Source: Paenibacillus mesophilus
Lineage (GTDB): Bacteria > Bacillota > Bacilli > Paenibacillales > NBRC-103111
Direction of reading: 5' to 3'
NCBI RefSeq assembly: GCF_005938385.1
Contig: NZ_VCRA01000011.1
Location: 186,001 to 250,000 of the forward strand
Length of the DNA stretch: 64,000 nucleotides
Under the pieces are notes generated by a model. That model was not told where the DNA came from and searched no databases. It worked only from the letters and a program-made list of their open reading frames with translations. This document shows, one piece after another, positions 34,601 to 43,943 of this stretch. The position numbers were made by a program, and so were the translations under genes. How positions within the stretch are numbered: the stretch's first letter is position 1; every line of letters starts with the position of its first letter.

Positions 34601-34661
34601 CGCGCTTACGGCAGCATCCGGCGGCAAGTCCGCTTCGACGTACGTCAAGTTGACGAAATAG
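31650..34661 (+). CDS. S-layer homology (SLH) domain surface protein
   Basis: This 1003-residue exported protein has a Sec signal peptide (MKKSLPVLVSTAMLTSMWAS, cleavage after AFA). Three SLH repeats follow (about 27-80, 84-140 and 141-195), recognisable by FTDVASDRWSAGFIQAV, VTLEQLAAVIVRGLGL and ATRAELAEASYAAKG. These anchor to secondary cell-wall polymer. The remainder (200-1003) is a series of beta-sandwich or Ig-like modules with recurrent Q/QYG.. turns (LNQYGEDTSF, LYDQYGNAAGYD, VLDQYGKQLDKL, LVDQYGVIYSG). It may be an S-layer protein or a surface scaffold that presents polysaccharide to the system. The start has AAGGAGGAG. It follows the lipoprotein gene by about 100 bases. Confidence 0.92.
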   Translation: MKKSLPVLVSTAMLTSMWASIAFAAEPLTTAKKLETLIEAGIFDKDGTGNGAELDANVSREQLAKILVKLKGLKEQSGTSFTDVASDRWSAGFIQAVTQTSPLLMDGVADSVFAPSGDVTLEQLAAVIVRGLGLQPNHSGTVGGNVSDWAKGYVATAIANGLLGEKADFAKPATRAELAEASYAAKGVLDGQNKPAAVSVQVAIVSGIKKVTVTLDRDVDTTKASFTLTKGALNIALDSAATIWSDDKKTATLTVKDAKINEGDYIVTLGGLNAGLIGKASASFRAENESVKKLEFSAASDTVAKTRGANIPFKALNQYGEDTSFNPTDFTVTTPNFASTVKKDANGNFSISINTSTTLDGSPVFPNSTVIPIFLYENASRVAIERNYTLGFEPIIQKMELGAVKYPTDKRTLSVVGEAATIPVTLYDQYGNAAGYDSRYPDNWLVNVLIAPYSDTCRWEYGDFNNDNVGELKISLIGRAVKTEDVAVRAQIEGAIAATNLSISSGKQVAKIQFGAPSDSLYEAEEKDIFVPLTGFDESGNELTPDELVQDENYRKINISASSVKGPGKNGQVTLVKYGPYKGQLHIAGAAEGARAGMSAILNANLISKTGNNSFTTLQLPIQQVRIPSKISVVTLNAPKTVGGTAAFQMVVLDQYGKQLDKLPAVREQGRSVTYDVYVEYKGADGTSGQGDNDLKATRYDGVVYTTKSLPTIYEGEDVRNFNKAIVFGVAANGAGSGEKLDYIATIRKRVEGGNPTVIASSARSIVYINGSEGDFTYTVSKPTAMYATRDSQVLTTAQATIDGGMMDKPITVSAKDSSGDSVALVNSGIVSVTSSVYSVAQGKSSSPAGGTGYVIGYTPGKATMAVAYRTLGGGTKVAQVDVEVKAEQPVIGKATASAFKSMRFADITPGYKAWQLMGLSLVDQYGVIYSGANIHDYYNITGVIYTVETADPADAGLINVSNADSRRGDLTISDQLAPGVHYFALTAASGGKSASTYVKLTK

Positions 34662-34828
34662 GTGAGGTCCGGATGACGTGGCGTATGCGATCAGCGTTTG
34701 GAAAAATACGTCGGTGATTACGTATCATCGATGCGGGCCGAGATCGCGATGGACGACATTTCGAATGAGATTAGGATAGAAGATATCACCAATGAGAAAT
34801 AACTTGTAGAAAGGACTTATATAAATCA

Positions 34829-35671
34829 ATGAGCAAAATAGTTTGTATGTCTCTTCCCTATATGAGTTACTCGATTGAAAGGGCGTTTGAAGGGATTTCT
34901 CGCGCCGGATATTCTTATGTGTCCTTCGGATTGCCTCATGCGGGAATGGAAGTGCCTGACGAAGATGACGACATGGCGGTCGGAACGTTGCGCGAGTTGC
35001 TGGACAAGTATGAATTGACACCCGTGATGTTGATCTGTAATAAACAGTTCAAATTCGACCAACCCCTCGAGCGGGCTTACCGGCGGCTGGAAACGGCGAA
35101 GGCACTGGGAATCAAGGAAGTTTTAACAGGAGGAACCACAAACTACAAGAAATATCCGGATGAGCTTCTTCCATTGCAACAATACGAACAAAACAATCGC
35201 AAATTTGTCGAACATTACAAGAAAATAGCAGAGAAGGCGGAAGAATTGGGCATCGTCATAACTTTGAAGCCTTATACCGGGAATACCGCTACTTCGAAGG
35301 AAATCAAGGAGACGATAGATCAGATCGGCTCACCGATCATACAGGCTTGCTATGATGCCGGCAATGTACAGTTTTATGAGGGAATCGATGCGGCGGCAGA
35401 TTTTCCAAATATCGCACACAAAACGCATTCCATCATTGCCAAAGATCATCGCGGAATGAGAGGAAACCTCGATTTTCCCATTCCGGGAACAGGAGATGTC
35501 GATTTCCGATCGATATTCAACACCTGGAATAAATGTACTGGCGGAAATGGTTATGTCCTTGTAGAGCGTGTTGACGGACCATCCGATCCGGAACTCATCG
35601 ACCAGCGGATTGCCGAATCGCGAATTCAACTGGAACAATTGCTTGATCATATTGTTGATTACGGGTTTTGA
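34829..35671 (+). CDS. Sugar phosphate isomerase/epimerase-like TIM-barrel protein
   Basis: This 280-residue protein is of the xylose-isomerase-like / AP endonuclease 2 fold. It shows GISRAGYSYVSFGLPHAG at strand one, AKALGIKEVLTGGTTNY, EELGIVITLKPYTGN, QACYDAGNVQFYEG and IPGTGDVDFRSIF, with the metal-ligand Asp, His and Glu pattern usual for sugar isomerases (KDHRG, LVERVDG). It is cytoplasmic and most likely interconverts a sugar or keto-sugar. It ends the GH31-AraC-flanked operon and is followed by a terminator. Substrate is unknown. Confidence 0.85.
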   Translation: MSKIVCMSLPYMSYSIERAFEGISRAGYSYVSFGLPHAGMEVPDEDDDMAVGTLRELLDKYELTPVMLICNKQFKFDQPLERAYRRLETAKALGIKEVLTGGTTNYKKYPDELLPLQQYEQNNRKFVEHYKKIAEKAEELGIVITLKPYTGNTATSKEIKETIDQIGSPIIQACYDAGNVQFYEGIDAAADFPNIAHKTHSIIAKDHRGMRGNLDFPIPGTGDVDFRSIFNTWNKCTGGNGYVLVERVDGPSDPELIDQRIAESRIQLEQLLDHIVDYGF

Positions 35672-35690
35672 AATATAGAAAAGGACACGG

Positions 35691-35724
35691 AGCCTCTACG
35701 ACCTTTGGTTTTAGAGGCTTTTTC
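35691..35724 (+). terminator. Rho-independent terminator
   Basis: AGCCTCTA (35691-35698) pairs with TAGAGGCT (35712-35719) and is followed by TTTTT. It closes the plus-strand operon that ends with the TIM-barrel gene. Confidence 0.8.
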
Positions 35725-35807
35725 ACGTAGATGAATCCGGTTTCAACCATCTTTTTGGTTTTAGTTTGATAATGGGGAGTACACGGATTTCAATTCGATA
35801 TCCACGA

Positions 35808-38648
35808 TCACAACTTTTTCTTTTTGAACTCGATGGGCGGTACGCCCCAAAACTTGCTAAACGCTTTGGAAAAATTGGCGGGATCTTTGAAGCCATTCAT
35901 GCCGGCAGCCTCGTGTACATTCAAACCTTCCTCGAGGTACATGCGCGCCCGGCTCATCCGCTTGGCCATGACGTAGTCGGAGTATGCTTGTCCTGTTTCA
36001 CTTTTGAACAGACGGCTTAGATGAGACGGATGCATGGCAAACCGTTCGGCCATGCTGCTAAGCGATAAATCGCCATCAAGCTCCTGTTCGATGATCGATA
36101 CGATTTCACGAACGGCAGGGTGCTTAACAGTTTGACGCTGTTTTCCGTAGTAGACGATCTGGTTTGCCATTTGCAGCAGCAGTTGAAGTGCTTTTTCCGG
36201 CGAATCCAGTTCCGGCGCTACAAAAAGCTTGTTTTTCGCTTCGCCGAACACATCTTCAGCAGTCCAACCGTTTCGCTCGATATGGTGGATCATAATGTGG
36301 CTGGCATTCATCCAATTTAAAAACCATGAATTATTTTTATTGTCGGCTGACCACCATTTTTCCAGCGCACTCATAGTGACCGAAGACTCCAACGACGACA
36401 AAGCTTCTTTCAAAACCTTCCAAAAATCGTTACCTTTCCTATAGTTGGCAGAAGAGTTATGCCGGAAAGTGGAAGCTGGTTTCGCCAAATAAGTGAATTC
36501 TATTTCTGTGGACCTTTCGTTTGTATCGGCTTCTGCAACTTTAATAAGGACTGTTCCGGTAAGTCGGTCGTACCGCCATCCCCGATGCGGAACGGTTTTG
36601 GCCCGTTTTGTCAAGTCGGGTAGCCAATTTCCGTTCATTGTTACTGATTCCGGTTTTATTTCCATATGAACGATCAATTCATGGTCGCGGGTGATCGGCA
36701 TATCGGCGTATGACCCGGAACGACGCGATATCTGAATAGACGTATGCCCAAGTTGGGTTTCGCATTTCATATGAGTGACCGCAATTTTCCCCTCCTGATA
36801 GTGAAGGGTTGCGCCGTCATCTTCGTATAAAGTAAATTCGCTTCGTCCATGAGGATATATATGCCAGCTGATTGTTTGCACCTCGATTTGCCCAGTATGA
36901 TCCATCTGCGGCCACATCGGAATGATCGTCCCGGCGCGGAGGAATAGCGGCCCTCCGGCTCCATCGGGAATCTCATATTCGATACTTTGCAAACCCTTGT
37001 AGCGATTGCCGTTCCAATAATCGATCCATTGCCCTTCCGGTAAGTAGACCTTGTTAGTAAAAACGGCTACAAGTAGAAAATCGCCTAACATATACTGCTG
37101 ACTTAAATCCCGACATGCCGGGTCAGTAGGGAAGGCCAAGGGCATGGCGCGTGCGATTGGCATTCCGGTACGCGTTGCCGTATAGGCAGTGGAGTACAGA
37201 TACGGCAGCAAACGGTATCTTACTCTCGCATAAGTTTGAAACAATCGTCGCAAAGGCGGCTCAAGAAAGTCCGGATGCTGAAAATGTCCGAAGCTGTTAA
37301 CACGGGACCAAGGCAGCAAGAAGCCGGAATGAATCCCTTCTCGCGACGTTACACGCATGTTTGTCGATACATTGGTCTGTCCAGCCAATCCATAATTTAA
37401 TAAAGCAACGATCGCTTTATGATTATTTTCAAAAACACCTGTCGTAGTCGTTATAAATTGCTGCATGCCCGTATAGCCTCGCTCAATTTGGATAACAGGC
37501 CGAGCATTTGTTTGATTGCTGAATCCCTTCGCCAAATGTTTGGCAAAAAGTAGCGGGAACAAGTTCTGCAACTCCCGGCTATGCATCCCGTTCTGCCATA
37601 TTTTGTCAGGGCACATGCCCAGCGGACTTTTGTAGGATACAGCAAAGGCGGATACGCCGTCTTCCACAAGTTTGTGCAGAAGGTCGTAACAGGCGGTCAA
37701 AGTCGGATCGCAGTCGAGACTAAGGGTAACCCCAATTTTGAAGCCTTGCCTCCGCAATATTCCGATAATCGTAATTTGTTTGTTTTCTTGTCTTAAAACA
37801 TCGGTAACACGGCTACGGCTCCACTGTTTGGCGCTTGACGCATCGTCCTCCAGCCAATCCTTGCCAAGACTGATCAGATCGCATGGTAAGCTTGTGTGAC
37901 GAAACTTGATCGCGTCATCTAGCACTTCCCGGGCGTCGGCTTGTTCCCGAGAGATGAAGTTGAGGCCATACATCCAGATCGGCAGAAGCTGAGGCTTCCC
38001 GGAAACATTCGTATATTTCTCCAGCAATTCCGCGAAGCTTCCCCCTGTAAATAGAAAAAAGTCAAGTTCACCTTCTGCTCCTTCGATGCTCAGCCTATCG
38101 CGGCGTTCGTTGCCGATATCGAACGTATGAGGCAGAGCCGTATTCATAAGTACCGCCCAACCTCGACTGCTCATCAGAAAAGGAATCGGTGCGCTAGCCC
38201 ACAAATTATCTTCCACCCGAATCGTCGCTTTTAAGCCGCGTCTCTGAATCGATTCCGGGGCAGTATTGCCCAATCCGTAAAACGCCTCGTCTTCCAGGAG
38301 GGAAAAATGAACGCCGAAACCGGGTTCCCCAACCTGCGGCCCTCCGGCAGAACGAACGATCTCTTCACCATCCTGCTTGATTATGCGAAATGAGCCATCC
38401 GCCGAATCAATTTCCAATTGAACTTGCCCGGACATGACCGTTATGCGCTCACCAGGTATATGGTGGATCACATGGCGATCACTGCTTTCGGGGAATTGCA
38501 AAATGCCTTGGCGAACAAGAGGCGTTTCCGCGAAACGTCCCGTTTGATCCAAACGAATCCGAAAGCAGCCATCTTCAACCGAATGTACCCTCATCTTGCC
38601 TCTATTGCCAAAATCGAACTGAATATTTGATTCCGAGCAACGTTCCAT
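35808..38648 (-). CDS. GH31 glycosidase-like domain fused to AraC DNA-binding domain, paralogue 2; catalytic acids missing
   Basis: This 946-residue paralogue of the protein at 24612 has the same architecture. The GH31 beta-sandwich includes LLEDEAFYGLGNTAPESIQ, the barrel starts PIWMYGLNFISRE, and LYEDDGATLHY lies in the distal beta domain. A C-terminal AraC HTH pair contains LSLSSMAERFAMHPSHLSRL and GFKDPANFSKAFSKFWGVPP. At the GH31 nucleophile place it reads GVSAFAVS (Ser338 instead of Asp), and at the acid/base place QQFITTTTGVF (Val405). The two copies lost the same residues but carry different replacements. ATG 38648 has GGAGG nine bases upstream. It converges on the operon 27885-35671 from the far end, mirroring the copy at the near end. 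Confidence 0.88.
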   Translation of the reverse strand: MERCSESNIQFDFGNRGKMRVHSVEDGCFRIRLDQTGRFAETPLVRQGILQFPESSDRHVIHHIPGERITVMSGQVQLEIDSADGSFRIIKQDGEEIVRSAGGPQVGEPGFGVHFSLLEDEAFYGLGNTAPESIQRRGLKATIRVEDNLWASAPIPFLMSSRGWAVLMNTALPHTFDIGNERRDRLSIEGAEGELDFFLFTGGSFAELLEKYTNVSGKPQLLPIWMYGLNFISREQADAREVLDDAIKFRHTSLPCDLISLGKDWLEDDASSAKQWSRSRVTDVLRQENKQITIIGILRRQGFKIGVTLSLDCDPTLTACYDLLHKLVEDGVSAFAVSYKSPLGMCPDKIWQNGMHSRELQNLFPLLFAKHLAKGFSNQTNARPVIQIERGYTGMQQFITTTTGVFENNHKAIVALLNYGLAGQTNVSTNMRVTSREGIHSGFLLPWSRVNSFGHFQHPDFLEPPLRRLFQTYARVRYRLLPYLYSTAYTATRTGMPIARAMPLAFPTDPACRDLSQQYMLGDFLLVAVFTNKVYLPEGQWIDYWNGNRYKGLQSIEYEIPDGAGGPLFLRAGTIIPMWPQMDHTGQIEVQTISWHIYPHGRSEFTLYEDDGATLHYQEGKIAVTHMKCETQLGHTSIQISRRSGSYADMPITRDHELIVHMEIKPESVTMNGNWLPDLTKRAKTVPHRGWRYDRLTGTVLIKVAEADTNERSTEIEFTYLAKPASTFRHNSSANYRKGNDFWKVLKEALSSLESSVTMSALEKWWSADNKNNSWFLNWMNASHIMIHHIERNGWTAEDVFGEAKNKLFVAPELDSPEKALQLLLQMANQIVYYGKQRQTVKHPAVREIVSIIEQELDGDLSLSSMAERFAMHPSHLSRLFKSETGQAYSDYVMAKRMSRARMYLEEGLNVHEAAGMNGFKDPANFSKAFSKFWGVPPIEFKKKKL

Positions 38649-38911
38649 TTCCTTGCCCCTCCATCCAATGTTACGCCAATCGTAACATAACAAATTGAAG
38701 TGGTCATTAATCTGTCATGAGATGACATGAAAAAATCGTTATAAAAACACAAGTGACGTTATGAAGCGGCATGTACTCGGTCGCCCCTGTTTTTTATACT
38801 GGGGTGGAAATGCGAGGTGTTCGTGAAAGGGCGTGATACAGCAAGCGAAAAAACAACCGATTTTATTCATCCATGATCCGCGGAAATAATAGGTGAAAGG
38901 TGTGAACCGCA

Positions 38912-40423
38912 TTGAATCGGAAGAACGCCAAATGGATGACGGTATTACTATGTTTTCTGCTATTTGTTACGATAACCTCTACCGCGTTTGCCGGCACTGG
39001 GATGGATGCAGGGGATGAGAACAGTAGCTGGAGCTCGACGGGGCAGTCCCTATTCGATTTTGAGCTCGACGGGGACAAGCCAAGTTCTGCTTCACGGCTT
39101 TTAACCGCGCCAAACGTAACGCTGGCCGACGAACGGACAGTCGCGTGCAGTTCTCGTAGTGGCGGACGGCGCTGCGGCGCTGGAGAAACAGGCCGGACAG
39201 GAAATTCAGAAATATGTCCCGCCCGGAGGTTGATCCGGCAAGAATCGGCATTATCGGCAACTCCGGCGGGGGTACCCAAGCATCGCTCGCTGTTTTGTTC
39301 GAGCCGCGTATTGCCGCCGCCGCACCGGGCACCTTCATCATGAACCGGGAGTCGTATCTGTTCGCAGGACAGGCGCAAGATCGAGGGAACGCGGCGGACG
39401 GTGGAACGGTGCAAACGGTTTTGGCAGATGTACGGCCGCGGCGAAGATTTGCTGCTGTTCGAAGACGAAGCTGAGCATATGTATACACTTCCATTGGCAC
39501 AGGCGGCTGCGGCGTTTTTCTCCCGCCATTTGCTCAGCGAAGATCGGCATATCGGGCTTGACGGGCTCGTCGTCGAGGAAGGAAGTGAAGTGTGGTGTAC
39601 GGCAAGCGGACAAGTGCGCGGCGATTTTGCCACGAACCGAGGCGTGTACGACGAAAACAGCAGCCGGTTGAGCTTGCTCGAGGAAGAGCGCTCCCGCCTG
39701 CCGGAGAGAACGGTTCAATCCCGGACGGCCTCCTGGCTGCGGGAGCAAGTGTGCAATCGCCGATTCGTGTGCGAGCTGAATCCCCGGCATAAGAAATTGG
39801 GAAAATGGGATGGGCTGGATATTCAGAGCAGCATATGGTGGTCGCAGCCCGGATTGTTCAGCCACGGATTTTTGTTCAGTACGACGGACAGTACGTGCTC
39901 CGAACTTTCGATAGGGATCTGGGAAGGAGGCACGACGCAGCTGCAGCCTTGCCTGGATTGGATTCGCGGTCAAATTTCTCGCGGCGCCGCTGTACTCGTG
40001 CTCGATCTGACCGGAACAGGGGCGCTTTCGCCGAACGCGATCAACCCGAAAGGGCTGCATGATACATTCGGTACACTTCACAAGCTCAATATGGATTTAT
40101 TTTGGCTGGGAGACAGCATAGCGGCTATTCGCGTCTACGATGTGCTTCGAGCCTTGGTGTTCGCCCGCAAGCTGGAAAACGTCGATCCCGATCGTATATC
40201 CATTTACGCAAAAGGGCGGTACAGCATATATGCGGAACTGGCGTGTGCGATCGAGTCTCAGTATGCTTCCAGACTGACCGTCGAGGAGGAATGGGAGTCG
40301 GTTGGATCATGGGTTCGCTCAATGTTTTATGAATCGAAAGGAATAAGTGAGTTTGTGCTGCCGGGTCTGCTGAGACTCGGAGATTTGCCGAATTTGAGGC
40401 GGGCCAGACATTCGGGAAACTGA
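38912..40423 (+). pseudogene. Broken secreted alpha/beta-hydrolase (acetyl-xylan-esterase-like) gene
   Basis: The N-terminal frame from TTG 38912 encodes a good signal peptide (WMTVLLCFLLFVTITSTAFA) and then shifts frame near 39130, after which AVLVVADGAAALEKQAGQE is readable in another frame. From 39214 an esterase segment with nucleophile motif IGIIGNSGGGTQASL and RIAAAAPGTFIMNRES runs to about 39375. A deletion then joins it out of frame to TRRTVERCKRFWQMYGRGED, and the remaining hydrolase sequence (DEAEHMYTLPLAQAAAAFF onward) is open to 40423. At least two frame changes plus missing sequence before the catalytic acid make it non-functional as a whole. Confidence 0.75.
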
Positions 40424-40456
40424 ATCCGGCACCAAAGACAGAGGGAGAGAAAACCG

Positions 40457-42004
40457 ATGACTGATTTTAGTAACCTGATCTATTACGCTCCGAGCAAGAT
40501 GAGCGAAAACCCGCTGCTTGTAGAGGCGGATCTGTGCATCTATGGAGCGACCCCCGCAGGGATCGCAGCAGCGGTTCAGGCAAGCCGGATGGGGCTTCGC
40601 GCCGTCATTACCGAATTCGGCAAACATATCGGCGGAATGACTGGGAGCGGTCTGGGAAATACTGATTTTGGCCATAAAACGGCGATCGGAGGATTGGCTC
40701 GGCAATTTTACCGGGATTTGGGAAGCTACTATCGTACGGATAAAGAAGATGGCGCCGTATGGCACTTCGAACCGCATGCCGCACGGCTTGTTTTCCAGGA
40801 ATGGTTGGACAGAGCGGAAGTCCCCGTATACTTCGAGCAGCATTTAGCCAGCGTAGAAACGCATTCCGGTAAAATTACGAAGATCGTGATGGAGAACGGG
40901 AATGTATTCCGTGCCGGGATGTTCATCGACGCCACCTACGAGGGCGATCTGATGGCACGTGCAGGGGTATCGTATCATGTTGGCAGGGAGTCCAACTCCG
41001 TTTATCGCGAAACGCGCAACGGCATTCAATTCGGATCGCACCACCATATGTTCAATGCGGCGATTGACCCCTATGTGATCGAGGGGAAACCCGATAGCGG
41101 TCTTCTTCCCGGGATTATGGACATCGTACCGGGTACGCAGGGACAAGGCGACCGCTCGATCCAGGCGTACAATTTCCGCATCTGCCTGACCCCCGTACCG
41201 GAAAACCGGATTCCGATCCCGATGCCGCCGGGATACGACCCGCAGCAGTTTGCCTTACTTGCCCGTTATATTCGGGCCGGCGTATGGGATTTTCCGCGGA
41301 AGTTTTACAAAATCCCGAACGAGAAGACGGATACGAACAATTTCGGCGCTTTCAGCGCGGATCATATCGGCGCGAACTTCGATTGGCCGGAAGGCGATTA
41401 TGCGACGCGGGAACGCATTTTCCAGAGCCATGTGAACTACAATATGGGCTTGCTTTATTTTATTGCCAACGATGAAAGTGTCCCGCGGGATTTGCGTGAA
41501 GTCCGGCAGCAATTGGGGCTGGCCGCCGACGAATTTGAATCGACCGCCAACTGGCCGCACCAGTTGTACGTACGGGAAGGGCGGCGCATGATCGCCGAAG
41601 TGGTGATGAACGAACGGTATTGCCGCGGGCTGGAGACGGCGGAGGATTCTATTGGAATGGCTTCCTACACGATGGATTCCCATAACTGCCGACGTCTTGT
41701 GCTCGAAGGGTTTTGCGTAAATGAAGGTAACGTTGAAATTCCAATCCCCGGGCCTTACCCGATCTCGTACCGTTCCATCGTGCCAAGAAGAGAGGAATGC
41801 GCCAATTTGTTCGTTCCGGTATGCTTGTCCTCCTCCCATATCGCTTACGGGTCGATCCGGATGGAGCCTGTGTTCATGATTCTCGGCCAGTCGGCTGCTA
41901 CGGCGGCGGCGATGGCGCTGGAAGCGGGAATTGCCGGGCAGGAGGTAAGCTATTCACATCTGAGGGAGCGATTGCTTCGGGACGGTCAAGTTTTGGAAGT
42001 TTGA
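40457..42004 (+). CDS. FAD-dependent oxidoreductase
   Basis: This 515-residue protein has an N-terminal FAD-binding Rossmann motif (DLCIYGATPAGIAAAVQASR), KHIGGMTGSGLGNTDFG for flavin phosphate contact, and a C-terminal SSSHIAYGSIRMEPVFMILG flavin-closing motif. It belongs to the FAD_oxidored family often found in polysaccharide-degradation loci, where the substrate is usually not known. No signal peptide is visible. It starts 33 bases after the broken esterase gene with AGGGAG before the ATG. A hairpin follows. Confidence 0.88.
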   Translation: MTDFSNLIYYAPSKMSENPLLVEADLCIYGATPAGIAAAVQASRMGLRAVITEFGKHIGGMTGSGLGNTDFGHKTAIGGLARQFYRDLGSYYRTDKEDGAVWHFEPHAARLVFQEWLDRAEVPVYFEQHLASVETHSGKITKIVMENGNVFRAGMFIDATYEGDLMARAGVSYHVGRESNSVYRETRNGIQFGSHHHMFNAAIDPYVIEGKPDSGLLPGIMDIVPGTQGQGDRSIQAYNFRICLTPVPENRIPIPMPPGYDPQQFALLARYIRAGVWDFPRKFYKIPNEKTDTNNFGAFSADHIGANFDWPEGDYATRERIFQSHVNYNMGLLYFIANDESVPRDLREVRQQLGLAADEFESTANWPHQLYVREGRRMIAEVVMNERYCRGLETAEDSIGMASYTMDSHNCRRLVLEGFCVNEGNVEIPIPGPYPISYRSIVPRREECANLFVPVCLSSSHIAYGSIRMEPVFMILGQSAATAAAMALEAGIAGQEVSYSHLRERLLRDGQVLEV

Positions 42005-42049
42005 AGTATGAAGCCGAATCTGTGTAATGGGATATGAAGGCGTCATGAC

Positions 42050-42077
42050 AACAGTCTGCCGGAATCGGCAGACTGTT
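42050..42077 (+). terminator. Terminator-like hairpin
   Basis: AACAGTCTGCCG (42050-42061) and CGGCAGACTGTT (42066-42077) form a twelve-pair stem with a GAAT loop. The T tract after it is poor, so it may work as an mRNA 3' stabiliser as well as a terminator. Confidence 0.6.
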
Positions 42078-42231
42078 CCGTTCTCGGAATAGATGTTTCA
42101 GAGCGTCGTTGCCCTAATAAAAGATAGAGTTTACTATAGATATGCACCAGAAATGATGGTTCTGTCATATACCTGGTCTATCCTTGAAGTCGTTATACTG
42201 TTAAAGAAGGGCATGGGAGGAGGGCTGCTGG

Positions 42232-43926
42232 ATGTACAAGCTTCTGGTCGTGGACGATGAACCGGCGGTCCGGCTCGGGCTGCGCAACTATGTGGACTGG
42301 GGGCAATTCGATATTAAGTTCGCCGGCGAGGCGGACGACGGGGATACCGGGCTGGAAGCCGTGGAACGGCTAAAACCCGATATCGTGCTGACGGATGTAC
42401 GGATGCCGAATGTGGACGGAATTTCGCTTTCAAAGGAAATTCGGAAGCGTTTTCCTAATATGAAAATTGTGTTCGTGAGCGGGCACGACGACTCCGACTA
42501 TTTGAAATCCGCGATGAAGGTGAGCGCGGTCGATTATATTTTCAAGCCGGTCAATCTGCAAGAGCTGCGGACAGTCATCGCACGAGTTGTCGCCGAGCTG
42601 GAGGAGGAGCAGACGGAGCGCCGGATGACGCAGCAGATGCAGGCCAAGCTGCAAGAAAGCATGCCGCTCCTGCGCGAGAAATTTCTCCTGTCGCTGATCC
42701 TGAACGGGGCTTCCCGGGGGGAGCGGATACAGGAGCGGCTGGATTTTCTCGGCCTCGTCTTGCCTTACAACGCCGCATACTGGGTCATCGTTGTATCGGT
42801 CGACCGGTTTACCGATATTGTGGAGAAGTATTCGGAACGGGATTTGCAAATATTTTGCTACGCGATTCAGAACGTTTGTCAAGAAGTGGTGTGTCAATAT
42901 TTGCAGGGCAGCGTGTTCGAACATCGAAGCGACGAGTTTGTCGGGATTGTATACACGAATCAGGAGCATTCCTGTTCGATCGGGGCCGGACTGGCGAGCG
43001 CCGGTTCGGAGCCGAACCGATCCGATGATCCGGAGGAACTGCTGTTCGAGCTGGCGACTCAGCTGCGTGATCATTTGCAGCGCTTTCTTCGGATCAGCGT
43101 CACGATCGGGATCGGCGACCGTGTCTCCAGTTTGGATATGCTGGCCGGCTCTTACGAGCAAGCGAGAGAAGCGGCGGCCGGCAAGTGGTATTTGGGGCAA
43201 AATCAGATTTTAACGATGGACAGCCTCAATCTGGACAAGCAGGAGACGTTCGTTGAACGTTCGCACCGATTCGATTCGTCCGAGAGCGGCAAACTGATTT
43301 CCTTGTTGAAAGGAGGCGATTCCGATCAGCTTGGATCGGCGCTGGACGAGCTGATGGGTCGTCTGGCAAGGCAGCGTAGGGGCGGGCTGAAATACAGCCG
43401 CAACGTCATTTTGCAAATCGTGCTCTTGGCGGGACAGCTCATGCTGGAGCTCAATTTGGCGGACGAGGAGCTGGAGCGCCGGGAGTCGTGGTTGTGGGAA
43501 GAACTGTTCAAGCAGGAGACGATAGATGAGCTGCGGCAGCTGCTGGAGGCGTACCTGCAAGAGGTGTGCGGCAAGATCAGGGAACGGCGCAGCGGCCGGG
43601 CAAGCAATATTGTGGAGCGGGTAAGGGAAATTATAGAGCGCCGTTATGCCGATAACAAGCTCACCGTATCGGAGATCGGCCGCGAGGTGTATTTGACCGA
43701 TACGTATATCAGCTTGCTGTTCAAGCAGGAGACGGGCCGGACCGTGAATGAGTGGTTGACGTTATACCGCATGGAAAAAGCGAAGGAGCTGCTGGCGAAT
43801 CCAGCCTACAAACTATACGACATCTGTTATGCGGTAGGTTATGCCGATCCCAGCTATTTCAGCAAACTGTTCAAAAAGGTAACCGGGCTTACTCCAAGCG
43901 TCTATCGAGAAACGAGGAATATCTGA
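42232..43926 (+). CDS. YesN-like response regulator with AraC output domain
   Basis: This 564-residue protein has a receiver domain at residues 1-120 (LLVVDDEPAVRLGLRNYVDW; phospho-acceptor Asp in DIVLTDVRMPNVDG; FVSGHDDSDY; IFKPVN lysine). A long middle region follows that includes a degenerate GGDEF-like or coiled segment, then an AraC HTH pair at about 465-560 (LTVSEIGREVYLTDTYISLL.. and CYAVGYADPSYFSKLFKKVT). It pairs with the YesM-like kinase that starts 17 bases later. By family knowledge it activates adjacent sugar-transport genes when phosphorylated. GGAGGAGGG precedes the start. Confidence 0.94.
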   Translation: MYKLLVVDDEPAVRLGLRNYVDWGQFDIKFAGEADDGDTGLEAVERLKPDIVLTDVRMPNVDGISLSKEIRKRFPNMKIVFVSGHDDSDYLKSAMKVSAVDYIFKPVNLQELRTVIARVVAELEEEQTERRMTQQMQAKLQESMPLLREKFLLSLILNGASRGERIQERLDFLGLVLPYNAAYWVIVVSVDRFTDIVEKYSERDLQIFCYAIQNVCQEVVCQYLQGSVFEHRSDEFVGIVYTNQEHSCSIGAGLASAGSEPNRSDDPEELLFELATQLRDHLQRFLRISVTIGIGDRVSSLDMLAGSYEQAREAAAGKWYLGQNQILTMDSLNLDKQETFVERSHRFDSSESGKLISLLKGGDSDQLGSALDELMGRLARQRRGGLKYSRNVILQIVLLAGQLMLELNLADEELERRESWLWEELFKQETIDELRQLLEAYLQEVCGKIRERRSGRASNIVERVREIIERRYADNKLTVSEIGREVYLTDTYISLLFKQETGRTVNEWLTLYRMEKAKELLANPAYKLYDICYAVGYADPSYFSKLFKKVTGLTPSVYRETRNI

Positions 43927-43943
43927 AAGCGGCGGTGATTCGT

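Noticed and set aside
34698..34802. Short frame LEKYVGDYVSSMRAEIAMDD.. between the SLH and TIM-barrel genes
   Set aside because: Protein-like in appearance but only about 34 codons, without a start site or a recognised family; too little to call.
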